A stretch of DNA of 64,000 nucleotides from Ehretia macrophylla (Eukaryota; Streptophyta; Magnoliopsida; Boraginales; Ehretiaceae), in the NCBI GenBank assembly GCA_037974665.1, contig CM075775.1, forward strand, positions 31,749,732 through 31,813,731, given 5' to 3'. The notes under the pieces are model-generated. The model made no database searches. It was not told the origin of the DNA and saw nothing but the letters and a program-made list of their open reading frames with translations. This document shows, piece after piece, positions 49,295 to 60,260 of the stretch. Position 1 is the first letter of the stretch. Each line of letters starts with the position of its first letter. Position numbers and translations under genes: made by a program.

Positions 49295-50995
49295 GTTCTA
49301 CCAAAAATAGTCTCAATTGTGGCAAGTAGATAAACATAGAATAAGGATTATAAGAAGCGCTCAGGATTTTCTCCATCTTTTACAAGAAAAATGCTTGTAT
49401 CAAGTCAACCGTCATTTAACCGTTGAGTGAAAAAAATGAACCTTACATGTTATGAAATGGTCGAGATGCAAGTTTGATCCCTTTTACATGCATAGTAAAC
49501 TTATTAGCTAAAAAAAATGTTTCTCTTCATGCGTTAATGCAGTTGGTAAACGACGTTATCTCAAGCGAGGTGATAAGCAATATGATAGACGTGGGTCGAA
49601 GGTTTTTTGAGCTACCATTTGCAGAAAGAGAGAAATATATGACACCAGATGTGACTGCGACGGTACGATATGGAACAAGCTTCAATCAGACAAATGATGG
49701 TGTCTTTTGTTGGAGGGATTTTCTCAAATTAGTTTGTCATCCTCTATCTGATGTTGTTCTTTCCCATTGGCCTTATGGACTTTAGGTGAGAACTCTTAGT
49801 CAAATTAATTACATTTAATCCCCTTGAAACTCTATCCCACGTCACGTTAGCTATGTGACTTTGCATGAGGTTAGGGCTAAGTTTCTAGCTTGCTTATCCT
49901 AGGTTATTTTGTAAGAGTAAAGATACTTAGATAATAGTATAACTTTATGGGCAAAATCTATCGCTCGTAAATTGAAGCGGAGATAAGATCTTAAGATTAA
50001 GGTATGCACTTATATAATGACAGGGGATGAGAGTTTGAATTCATATACTGAGAGGAGTTCAATTATAAAGGTTTTTTTGGATCCAAAAGAAATTTTTTTT
50101 TTTTTTTTCCGTCCTAGTTGAGTGCTACAACCTCCATTGATCAAGAAAACTATTAAAAATTCTATTTATTTTTTTGTAAAAAAAATTCAAATATCTATGT
50201 ATTTTTAGTTAAAAAATTAATTAGCTCCCTTTGAAAAAAGAAATGTACTCATATAGTTAAAAACTTATGTGGTTTAGCCCCCACTGACAAATTTTTGGAT
50301 CCTTCCCTGGTTGAGGGCATACCATCATGTCAATGTGGCTTTGCCACTGTTTGTGCACTGTTCACATCATTTTACTATAAGTAAATTCATTCCTATTTAG
50401 TGGTGGAGTGCTTATGTAAGTAAAAGACATATTCACATTTCGAGGTTGAATCAATCATGAAGCTACTCTTCTTAAGATCAGTCCAAATATACCTTGTACT
50501 TAGCTTAATGGAACCGTTCTTGTACTTAACTTATTTGAACCATACTAATTTCTAACATGATCATGTGTATCGAAATTCAAACCTTAATATGAGTCCAAAA
50601 CATTCTCTGTAAGTGTTTCAATCAATTAAAAAAAAAAAAATCCATCACCAACTCACTCAGTAACATAAACTAGTTTTATTAACTTAATTAATACTGACAA
50701 AGAAGTAACAATTCAACAAAATTAGTCAAATTTTAATTGTTCGTCTCATGAAGTATCAGGAATTTGGCTGTTACCTACGCAAAAGAAACCAAAAATTTGT
50801 TCCTAATGTTAGTAGAAGCGATCTTTGAGAGCCTTGGGCTACCAACTAAAGAGAAATAAACTGTTATTCAGTTTTGTTCCCAGGAGCTTTTGTTGTCAAT
50901 GTTGGAGACCACCTAGAGGTAATGAACTGTTATTCAATTTTGTTAAGTTATCCCACATCGTTTGTGAAATAAATACTACAAGAAAAATAAACATG

Positions 50996-51708
50996 CACTA
51001 CAAAAAAAACTATAAAAAACGACGGTTCGTCTCTTTTTCATCGCCAAAAAAGCGACGAAAATAAGACGAAACTTTTCATACATGAATAGTGATAATTTTT
51101 AGATGGTTTGGAGACGACTTAAGTATTTTGTCCCCAAACCGTCTTCCAATGGCAACGATTTAGAGACGGTTTTACAAGTTGTCTCCAAATAGTCGCCAAT
51201 AGGAGACGGTTTGGAGATGATTTTTCTATGTCGTCTCCAAACTGTCTCCTAATGGTGACGATTTGGAGGCGACAATTTAGAGACGACATGGGAAGAGAGA
51301 CGAATCATAGACAACTTAGAAGGGGAGACGAATCTAAGACAGAAAAAAGCGACAGAACAAAGACGATATATTTAGGGAGACAAATTGGAGACGACATGGG
51401 ATAGGAGACAAACAGGAGACGGCGGGGCAAGGGAGACGAATTAGAGACGGTCTGTGAGGGAGACGGATTTCTCATGGAAACGAAAAAGAGACGAACATCA
51501 TTTGCGACGAAAGGGAGACGAAAAATGGAGACTATTTTGGTCCGTCTCCTTTTCGTCACCATTTGAGATGAAATGGAGATAAATTGCAATTTTTTCGACG
51601 ACTCAAAGGGCGACGGTCGATTTTCGTCTCATTTCCGTCTCCTTTCCAGATTGGAGACGAAAAAGAGGCGGAAATGGGTCGTCTCCATTTCTGATATTTC
51701 TTGTAGTG
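50996..51708. mobile_element. Small CACTA (En/Spm) element, 713 bp
   Basis: It starts CACTACAAAAAAAACTATAA and ends ATATTTCTTGTAGTG, with ATG duplicated at 50993-50995 and 51709-51711. Between are many copies of GGAGACGA and its complement, the subterminal repeats where CACTA transposase binds. No coding sequence; a CACTA-derived MITE. Confidence 0.92.
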
Positions 51709-51711
51709 ATG

Positions 51712-52440
51712 CACAATGGCCAAAGATCGTCGTCATTTCGTAGTTAAATGATCTTAGCACAGTTTGACAACGAAATGTTCATTGTCATCTAAGAAGGCGT
51801 CGCTAATTCAAGGTTCATCATCAAATCAACAAAATACCCATCACTGATAACTTTGTTACTAATCCGAGAGTGTTGCCTGAGAGCATAAGCGAATTCAAAA
51901 TTTATATTCAGTGAGATTAAAATTACAGAATCTAACACTCGTATATAGATAATTTTTTTCAAAGTATCTTATACATTATCAAAAACATTTTGGGTTATAT
52001 CGGGGCTGCAACACTCACTCATGTAAGTATAGCTCTACCATTATTGCCCCAGAAAGGAAAGTCTTGACTAGTTTTTAGGGTTATCAAGCCCCAAAACTAC
52101 CAAAACAAAAAGAAACTTTTTTTCATTTAAAATCCTATGTATTAATAGTAAATATCCGCAAACTTTTCTATTGCAGATATTTAGCAATGGAATATACAAG
52201 AGTGTGTTGCAGATATCAGTGGCTTCACTTCAAAGTCTTCCCTTCCAAAGCATGGTTCGACCGTCACCTAAACTCATTAGTGAAACAAATCCAAGGCGTT
52301 AACGATACTGGTTTTTGACTTTTTGTAGCATCAATTTTATAGAAATTATTGACAAAATTTATTGAATTTGAAGTGTTTATTACAGAGGTAAGACTATGAC
52401 TACATAGTCTTTTCCCACTATTCCACAATAAGATATCTAC
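51712..52440. other. Spacer between two CACTA elements
   Basis: No gene and no transposon ends recognised. Confidence 0.5.
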
Positions 52441-53009
52441 ATTCACCATAAGAAAAATCAGTCTCGGCGACAGGCCATCGCCGTGCCCTCACTTTTCGGC
52501 GAGGGCTCGGCGAAAAAGGCCTTGCTCTTGCCGAATCGGTAAGGGCAGGCTCTTGCCCTCGCTGATTCGGTGAGGGCGTTTGGTGAGGGCTCCCTGTTGC
52601 CCTCGCCAATTTGGCGAGGGTCGGCTGTTCTCGCCGATTCGACGAGGGAAGTCTCTGTCCCTCGCCGATTCAGCGATGGCCACCTCTTGCCCTCGCTGAA
52701 TCGACGAGGGAGGTGACGTTTCGTCGCCGAAACTATTCTATTTACAATTCAATTTTAGAGAATTAAAAAAAAAATGTAATTAATATAATATTCTCATGTA
52801 AAATATAAATTAATTATTTAGATTTGTATGTTTTTTCAAAATTACTACATATAGTAGTAAATTTTTCGTTCATAAACAACTTCGCACAATATAATATGTA
52901 ATTATTATACTAATTATGTTACTCTTTAGTTAAACAAATTAATATTTAAAAAAAAGTGAAGATAAATTATGTTACTCTGATCTCAAATTTCAAAAAACAA
53001 GAAAAAAAC

Positions 53010-53205
53010 CCCACCCCCCCACGCTGCGCAGCAGGTACCCACTCCTCCTACCCGCATCCCCTACCCCCCACCCACTAGACTCGCATACCTTACCCTCTTA
53101 CCCCCCTACCTATGTACCCCACCCCCCCAAATACCCTTCAACCCCCCTACGTGTATACCCCACCCCCAACGTGGTAAACCCACCCCACCCCTACCCGTGG
53201 CATCA
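53010..53205 (+). repeat. C-rich CCCCAC/CTACCC minisatellite-like tract
   Basis: Degenerate repeats of CTACCCCCC-like units inside the CACTA element. Very strand-asymmetric. Confidence 0.8.
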
Positions 53206-53271
53206 AGGGTAATTTTTTTTTTTTTTGTTATGTATTTACATATATATATAAATTTATACATATATATATAA

Positions 53272-53305
<34 letters not shown>

Positions 53306-55091
53306 TTATATATATATTGTATATATACATATGTAACAATATATTTTTTTTGTTTTTGTTTTTGTTTTATATTATTTAAGATGTGAGAAGTGTTGTGTTA
53401 AAATAATTTTTATTTTCAACATATAATTTTCGGATTTTTTTTTTTAATTTCTGAGATTTTTTTTTCAGTTTTATTTCAATTTTTATAACTTTTTTTTTTC
53501 CGAATTGTTTAGGGAATTTATTGAATTGTATTGTTTTTGTTTAATTAATTTTTCTGTTGAACTATTTCCGTTATAAGTAGCGGCTTCGGCGTGAAGAGAA
53601 GAAGGAAAAAAAAAGAAAATAAGAAAGAATAACAGCATACCCAACGGGTGAAGAAAGGAGGAGAGGGGAAGAAGAAAGAAAAAGCTAGATATGCTCACCC
53701 TTTAGCTCAAACTTGGTATTTCTAACTAATTGGAGGTGAGGGGTTGCATATTTGTGTATTTTCCTTGATTTTCTGTTAGTGGATAGCTTATATAAAAATT
53801 GATTTGAGTCAAATTTATGCTTTGATTTCTTACCAGTGCTTGAAAGATTGTCAAAGAATTTAGTTAAGCTTATCATTATTTTTCAAAGATTGAATACTTG
53901 AGAATGCTTGCATAAGAATTAAAAAAAAAAAAGGGTTAGTGTGTGTTTGAAATGGGAAGGGCGCTGGTTGCCAGTGCTGGCGTGGGTTGCTCGCCGCCGG
54001 TGCTGGTGGCCTGATCAGCGTCGGCAGACTATTGGGCTACCGTGTTTTATTTATTTTTTATTTTCCTTCCCTTGTCAGCTATATAAGGTGTTAATTTTGT
54101 AAGTGGTTTATTATTGTTTTGGGGTGTGTAGAATTTTTGAACTATTGTTTGAAGTTGAAGCTTATAATTTGGAAATAGTTGGCTAATTGAAAGGTTCTTA
54201 CTTGGGTCGGTTAAGCTGGTTTGTGATTAGCTATTGATTTCAGTAGTTTAGTTATTGATTTGTATAACTAGCTAATCATAAACTGAGATAGTAGATATTT
54301 GTACTTCATATGTTAGTTAGAATATAGTCTTTACTGGAATGTTTAGTCATTAAATCTAGCTAGAAGCTTTTATATTGAATGTTAGTTGTCTGGTTGTTAG
54401 TAAGTTGTGTAATAGTTTTAAGTTTCAAGTTTCAAGTGATAGTTAAACCACAACCGATCTTAGCTTACATATGAACTTTCAATTGGGAAGATTCTAGCTT
54501 CGAGTGCAAACTAATAAGGCTAGGTAGTAAGTTAGCTAAATGTTGGAATTTGGGTTAAGCTTATTCCTTGGAAAGAAATAAAAGATTTTTTTAGGTAGAG
54601 ATCATCGATATATATGTTATTGAAGTTAATTTCGTTGATTAATGTAAGGAGTTATTTGATGTTTTAGAGGCCTCTTGACAAATGTTGTAAGGTCTATTTT
54701 CTTTGTACTTTGATTTGCTTTGCAATGGAAATGTTGACAATAATTAAATAAATAGTTGTGCAGATTGATTAGCTAACTACGGTCTTCGGCAGTCTTTTGC
54801 AGTGTGGACATTATCCGAAGACAGTTGTTTGTGTGCACTCTTGAAGAAGGATAGAAGGAGTAACACTTTCCCTGTGATGATTGTGCTATAATCGATTTTT
54901 GCCTCCCTTAAAAGAAAAATAAAATAGTCATTATATTTTGAGTATTTTAAGCTTTTATATTTTAGACTAATTAATTATAATCTCCAATTCGTGGATGGGA
55001 AGCTTTGCTTAAAGCTATGTTGATCCAATTAATTTGGTTGATCACGTCTTGTCCTACAAAATCGTATTTTCATTTATAGGCCATTGTGCAG

Positions 55092-55211
55092 GTAAAGAAG
55101 ACCTACATGCTATTTGGGATTGGATTTTGGTTGAAAAATTGCACATCCGGCATAGTGAAAGAAATATGTACTATGTTATTCTTGTTGTTCCTGAGACATT
55201 TGACAACCATG
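55092..55211 (+). pseudogene. Captured exon resembling actin-related protein 9
   Basis: A 120-bp block bounded by TGTGCAG and GTAAAT (AG...GT as in a real internal exon) encodes GKEDLHAIWDWILVEK, LHIRHSERNMYYV and ILVVPETFDNH. The AIWDWIL and VPETFDN segments match my memory of plant ARP9, where they sit in the middle of the actin fold. No neighbouring ARP9 exon was found, so only a fragment was picked up. The frame is open, so it may still be read in a chimeric transcript; that is speculation. Confidence 0.65.
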
Positions 55212-56257
55212 GTAAATAGTTAACTATTTTTTTTCACTTGTAGTGCTATTATATATTTTTACTAAAGAATTTAGTTATTTTTCAAATTTGTGGTGTCAGA
55301 TTGGTTTTTTTGGAATAGTTTGTGAAAAAGTTGAAATTTATTTTTTATTTTTGGAGTGTCTGATGTTTTTGTGATTGGTTTTATAGGTTTGGAGAAGATT
55401 CATCAATGACAAGAGTTTCTGGAGATTCAAAGTTCGTGAATGGTTTCGGAGAATATTCAAATGTATATGGTTAAGTTAGATTTGGGGGATAGCTATTTTG
55501 TAATTATATATGTAATTAAAACATTTTGTAATCATATATGTAATTAAAATATTTTGTAATATTAATTTTAAATTGAATTTTGATTGTCAAATTTTAGTTA
55601 ATTTAATTTTGATATGAAATTCACATTTATAAATTTTGCCATTTAAATTTTTTAATCTAATTATAAAGAGTTTTTAAAAATAATTATTTAAATTTTACGA
55701 TGAGTCGGCAAGGGCTCGACGAGAGACGAGTTTGGCGAGGGTGCAGCGAGGGATAATTTATGCTAGGGCACGAAGAGGGACGATTTATGCGAAGGCACGG
55801 AGAGGGACGAATTCGGTGAGCGCACGGTGAGGGACGATTTATGCGAGGGCACGGAGAGGGACGAAAACGGCGAGGGCACGGAGAGGGACGAAAACGGTGA
55901 GGGTACAAAGAGGGACGCAAACGGCGAGGGCTTGTTGCCCTCGCCGAGTCATTGCATAAAATATCACTTGCCGAGTCATTGCCGAATGGCGTTGGGTCGA
56001 CAAAGGACCGCAATTCACCGACGAAGGTTTCGGCGAGGGATGATTCCCCTCGCCAGGCCCTCACCGAGACCCTTTCGGCGTCAGCCCGACGAGGGGAATC
56101 GTCCCTCACCGAAACTAATTTTTCTTGTAGTGATTTAAAATATTAACCTTATAGTGAGTCGCGTTCATTGCAAATTAAAAGATTGATATGAGTAAAACTT
56201 TGTTAAATTCAATAGAAATGCATAAAATGATGAAACTATCGTCATGTAATTTAGTTC

Positions 56258-56652
56258 TAAATTACATCTATGGTCTCTAATGTTAAAACAAATTTTCAAC
56301 TTACTCCTCCTCAAAAGTGAACAATTTAGTTTTCATTGTTTTAAAAAATTAATCAAATTAGTCCTCTCTCTCTCTCTATATATATATAGGGATTATTTCA
56401 ATTTTTAGTAAAATACTGGGGATTAATTTGAACTTCTATACAATCATTGGGGATTAAATTGAAAACTATTAACCTTTTCCAAGTATACCCCTCAAATAGT
56501 GGTCATGTACGCAACAAATAACGACATTCTAACGATGGGACTAATTTGACTAACTTTTAAAATAATAAAGACTAAATTGGTTATTTTTTAATAATGTGGA
56601 TTAAGTTAAAAAATTTGTTAACATTGGGGACCACTAGTGTAATTATCCCCTT
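56258..56652. repeat. Foldback MITE (Mutator-like style)
   Basis: The left arm (AAATTACATCTATGGTCTCT ... ACAATTTAGTTTTCATTG) and the right arm (AATAAAGACTAAATTGGTTA ... GGGGACCACTAGTGTAATTA) are inverted. The target duplication was not resolved. A CT then TA microsatellite lies inside the left arm (about 56363-56388). Confidence 0.65.
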
Positions 56653-57045
56653 TTTTTTTTTACTAAATAAGCAAAGTATGTCCATTAAACTCAACAAACT
56701 CATACAAAAAACAAACACCCAATCACATTAGATCAGTTGGGTGTTGTCCAGATTCTAGGCTCTACAAAGTTGAAGATTAATACAAGATCTCCTATATTTA
56801 TATTCTAATCTAATTTTGTGTCTAATAACATTACTGATCTTACACAAAATAACTTCTTCAGAATCACTCGTCTGACCATGAACTCTTCTATTCCTTTCAT
56901 ACCAAAGAAAATAGATAGTTGCTGTGAAAAATAACTAGCCCATCAGATTTTGTGTTGCAATCCGAACCAGCACATCATCCCATGTTGACAGAGGGCCAAT
57001 AGCTATAGACATTTCCATCACTTTTAGCCAAATCCCAATATATAT
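56653..57045 (-). mobile_element. LINE 3' fragment, minus strand
   Basis: On the minus strand, translation gives GPLSTWDDVLVRIA, then a stop, then FFTATIYFLWYERNRRVHG and SNVIRHKIRLEYKYRR. This is the post-RT region of plant LINEs, the same region as WRERNNR in the element at 35200-35660. The poly(T) at 56650-56660 is its poly(A) tail. Stops show decay. Confidence 0.75.
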
Positions 57046-57330
57046 ATATATTTTTTTTGCTAGGCAAGTAAATCATTTCATTGCAGCATCAAAATCACAA
57101 CAAGAAAGATAACAATCAGCTCAAAAGAAGCTGATGTTCCAATCTGTACACAAAATTCTATTTTCTAGACTATCTCTATATTTACGTTGAGTACAAATTT
57201 TTCGCCTAACATCCAAAATAATTTTCTCGATAACGTGTTCTTCCGAACTCACAGTCGTATTATAAATTTGATTGTTACGTTTAATCCAAACATGGTACAG
57301 ACAAGAGCAGAAGGAAAATCCCGATATTTT
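57046..57330 (-). mobile_element. Second LINE 3' fragment, minus strand, abutting the first
   Basis: Minus-strand translation gives YHVWIKRNNQIYN, EEHVIEKIILDVRRKI and ILCTDWNISFF before a stop, then a 3' UTR and a T-run at 57051-57058 (its poly(A) tail). It lies directly against the upstream end of the previous LINE fragment, so one probably inserted into or beside the other. Confidence 0.75.
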
Positions 57331-58550
57331 TTATATGTATATAAAAGGGCTAATTATGCTTATAGTGAGTGCCTAATGCTGTCATTTTTTCCTTTTTATT
57401 TTAGTCTGAATGTTTCAAAAAATGCAAATCAATCCCTAATATTGAGTCACCTAGGCAAACAATTCTCCTCTAAAGTTAATCAAATGGGTCATTTTTGTTA
57501 AAAATGGTTAAATTTAAAGGATTGTTATAGTGTTATCAGGGAAAAATTAGAAAAATAATATAGTGTTTAAATAGAAATTCAATTTAGTACCCATAGTTTG
57601 CAAAGTATTCACTTTAACTCTCAAATTTTACAAAAAAAAAACTCAATTTAGTTCCCAAAATATTATTAACCAAAAATAAATAAATTAAATCATCATCTTC
57701 TTTTTTTCTCCCTTCTTCACCACCATCACCACAACCACACACATATAAAGCATATAGTATGTACACATATCACGCACATACATAGTGCTCACGCGTACAT
57801 CCGTACACCACCAACACATGCACATGACTCACACAGAATTGTGGGGTGGGGATTTGAGCCTGGTTGGGGGGGTGGGGAAATGGGAGGATAGGCCTATTGG
57901 GGGTAGCTATGAAGGGGGTTAGGGGTGGGGATTAAGGGTGTAAAGGATGTTTAGGGGCTATTGTGGTAGGGATGGAGGCAAGGGGAGGCGTAGGTAAAGG
58001 TAGGGCCGGGGCGCCAAGGTGGGGGATTGGGGGTGGGTGGTTTGGGGATATTTGGTACAGAGGTAGAAAATGGGGGATGGGTATAAGAGGCGACGGTTCG
58101 ATGGAGGGCAATTTGGTAATTTCAATAATTTTTAAAAGGTGGTTAAGTCTGTTGGCAAAATTTATGTTAAGTATTTAATGATAGGACTAACTTGACCCTA
58201 TTTAATAAACAATGGTGATTAATATGAAGTATTTAGAACAATGAGAACTAAATATATGGCACCGCTTATTGATTAGCCTATTAATTTGTTAACGGATTCA
58301 ATATATGGAAACCGTATTAGGTGATTTTATTTTTTGATTGACATAATATTTTTTGGAAAGCTCTTTAAACTCATATTAAATATGTCAAATCTTCAAACCA
58401 AAGAAAAATAGAAAAACTTGTTGGTCTAGGTTGTTTTTAGTGATTGTTTTCAAAACCTATTTTGAAAAAATATGTTCTCAAAAAAAAGAAAACAAGAACA
58501 CATTTTTTATGTTTTCATATATTCTTGTTCTCTCCCAACACCCTTTTTCC
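57331..58550. other. Intergenic sequence with a G-rich tract
   Basis: 57838-58110 is strongly G-rich on the plus strand (GTGGGGTGGGGATT, GGGGTTAGGGGTGGGG) and could form G-quadruplexes. Flanking AGTCTGAATGTTTCAAAAAA and TGAAGTATTTAGAACAATGA look like arms of a foldback MITE of the TTAGTC type, so the G-rich DNA may be its interior. The frame at 57963-58178 is a product of the G-rich repeats. Confidence 0.45.
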
Positions 58551-58945
58551 TACACTTTTGAACACATTTTAAATAAATAAATTAAATTAAATACATTAAT
58601 CATTAATAAAAATCTTAATTAACTAATATAAGTTAATTATCAATAAATATTTAATAATTTAATTAATTAAATTTAAATCAATAATCTCAATAAATTAATT
58701 AATATTTAATATTAATTAATTAATTAGTTATTTATTTACAAAAATTTTATTAATAATTAATTTTATTAAAATCATTAAATTAAAATTAAAATTTTAATTA
58801 TTATTTAATTATTTATTTTTATGTTTTAATTAAAATATTTATCAATTATTAATTTATTGAAATTATTAATTTTAAATCAAATTATTTTAATTAATTTAAG
58901 TTAATAACTTAATTAATTAATTTAATAAAAAATTAGTTGTTAGAT
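58551..58945. repeat. TTAATTAA-rich AT tract
   Basis: About 400 bases almost purely A/T, rich in AATTAATT and its permutations. No coding sequence. Confidence 0.8.
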
Positions 58946-59254
58946 AAAAAAAATGTTTATATAATTTTAAGAGTGTCTTCATTCTAAAAACTTGTTTGGA
59001 AAATAATTCTATCAAGCAATTTTTTTGTTCTTTTATTCTTAAAAATTATTTTTGAAAACTCTTTTAGGAAAAAACAGAACACTTTCAAACATGCCCCTTA
59101 TTTCTCTAGAGGATATATAATTCAAATTAATCAAGTACAAGATCTACTGATACAAGACACAAGAAAGATAGCCCCTCGTTGATTAATTTGAACCCAAAGA
59201 TGTTTTTAGCCCACGACATAATGCTCTACCACAAAGCTAATTCCTTGGGATTAA

Positions 59255-59835
59255 AATAATCCTATTTGGAACAAATGAATTCTACAAAATTTTGTGAAAT
59301 CCATTTGCATATGTAATTTTTTGTGTTTGGAAGTATCTTTTTAAAAAATTAAAAATTCAAGATTTGCAAATCTTGAATTTTCACAAGCCTTACCCATATC
59401 CTTGACCAAGATGTGAAATTTACAAATCCATATTTTTCAAATCTATTGCTAATCTTTTGAGAATAAAATTTCCTTTAAGTGATTGACTTTGGTAAGATAT
59501 ATAGATAAAAACCAAAAAAAAAAAAAAAAAATCAACATCTTCCACTTGTCGACGACAAAGAAAAAAATCAATTTTTTTATCTTTTGAACAATTTTATAAT
59601 AGTATCAGTAATTAATAATGAATGAGAAGATAACCCTTATATGACAGTCTAATTTTGACTGAATAAAAGAAAGATATTTAAGTAAAATATAACTATTAAT
59701 TCTAATTTCACATATATTCTGAATATTTACAGTTTTAAACAAAAAAATTTATTTGTAAATATAAATTTTTATAGAATTCGTTTATAAATAAAATAAATTT
59801 CATAGTATACAAGTGTTTTCAAATCCTATGCAAAA
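59255..59835 (+). repeat. Dispersed AT-rich repeat, second long copy
   Basis: Sequence AACAAATGAATTCTACAAAA at the left, AAAATTAAAAATTCAAGATT inside, and ATTTCATAGTATACAAGTGT at the right. It is homologous to 41165-41955 (opposite strand) and in part to 13745-13890. Ends are approximate. Confidence 0.5.
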
Positions 59836-60252
59836 GTGGTTTTTGAAAAAGGGAGAATGATTTGGACAAAAATGGTTTAGACTTAACAATCAGTTAAATG
59901 GAGTATATTTTAAAGAGTTGCATAGATAATGACATGAGGCGTGGGAATAATGAATGCTTATACAGAAATTGTTTGTTTTTACGAGAACTAGTTGTGTTTT
60001 TTGAAGATTCTTGATTTGTAACGTGGAATGTAATAATTGTGTGGTGGTAGAATTTTTAGGTGGACCTTATAATTTTTTTGATTGTTTTTTTTGGATGATC
60101 ATGAAGCTCGCAATATTGTTGCAGGCAGGGCTCTGTATGAATTTGTCTTGATATTTTGTCAGTATGTTAGCCTACGTTTTGAATTATTAATAGGTTGGTT
60201 GGTGGTGGTAGTGTTGTTTGGTGGAATTTATGAATTTTAATTGTTTTTTTCG
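59836..60252. other. Spacer left of the hAT element
   Basis: No gene recognised. It was contiguous with 62114 onward before the hAT insertion. Confidence 0.5.
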
Positions 60253-60260
60253 ATGATGAT

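Larger units (their letters stand above)
45810..50918 (+). pseudogene. 2-oxoglutarate/Fe(II) dioxygenase (DOXC class, F3H/DMR6-like) pseudogene
   Basis: Exon 1 (45810-46088) encodes a normal N-terminus (GVKHLCESGITN, KYILPVAERPNT, LKLPIIYFTEL, ENYGVFQ). Exon 2 (49543-49785) continues in phase with [12 protein letters not shown] and [19 protein letters not shown], but ends SHWPYGL plus a TAG stop where the family reads on. A remnant of exon 3 lies at about 50755-50869 (TYAKETKNLF, VEAIFESLGLPTKEK, stop), then PGAFVVNVGDHLE at 50880-50918 before a GT donor. The central part carrying the His-x-Asp iron ligands is missing, and the final His/Arg-containing part was not found, so no enzyme can be made. 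Intron 1 is 3.45 kb because of an LTR retrotransposon and two MITEs. The nearest relatives I recall are the flavanone 3-dioxygenase 3/DMR6-like group; substrate unknown. Confidence 0.85.
52444..56132. mobile_element. Non-autonomous CACTA element, 3689 bp, with captured exon
   Basis: The left end is CACCATAAGAAAAATCAG and the right end, inverted, CACTACAAGAAAAATTAG; over 27 bp 22 positions match and all five differences are C/T. ATT is duplicated at 52441-52443 and 56133-56135. Both subterminal regions (52460-52730, 55700-56120) are G+C-rich arrays of GGCGAGGG-type repeats, unlike the AT-rich surroundings. The interior holds a C-rich tract (53010-53205), (TA)n sequence (53235-53330), intron-like DNA and an exon-like block at 55092-55211. 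No transposase was seen. The long frame at 55684-56109 (-) is a translation of the subterminal repeats. Confidence 0.92.

Noticed and set aside
55684-56109. 141-codon minus-strand frame rich in Arg, Pro and Ser
   Set aside because: It is a translation of the GC-rich subterminal repeat array of the CACTA element; the periodic RPSPC pattern follows the DNA repeat, not a protein family.
52444-56132. Repeat arrays that could be mistaken for a CRISPR array
   Set aside because: Units are degenerate, irregularly spaced and occur in both orientations at transposon ends; the genome is a plant nuclear one.
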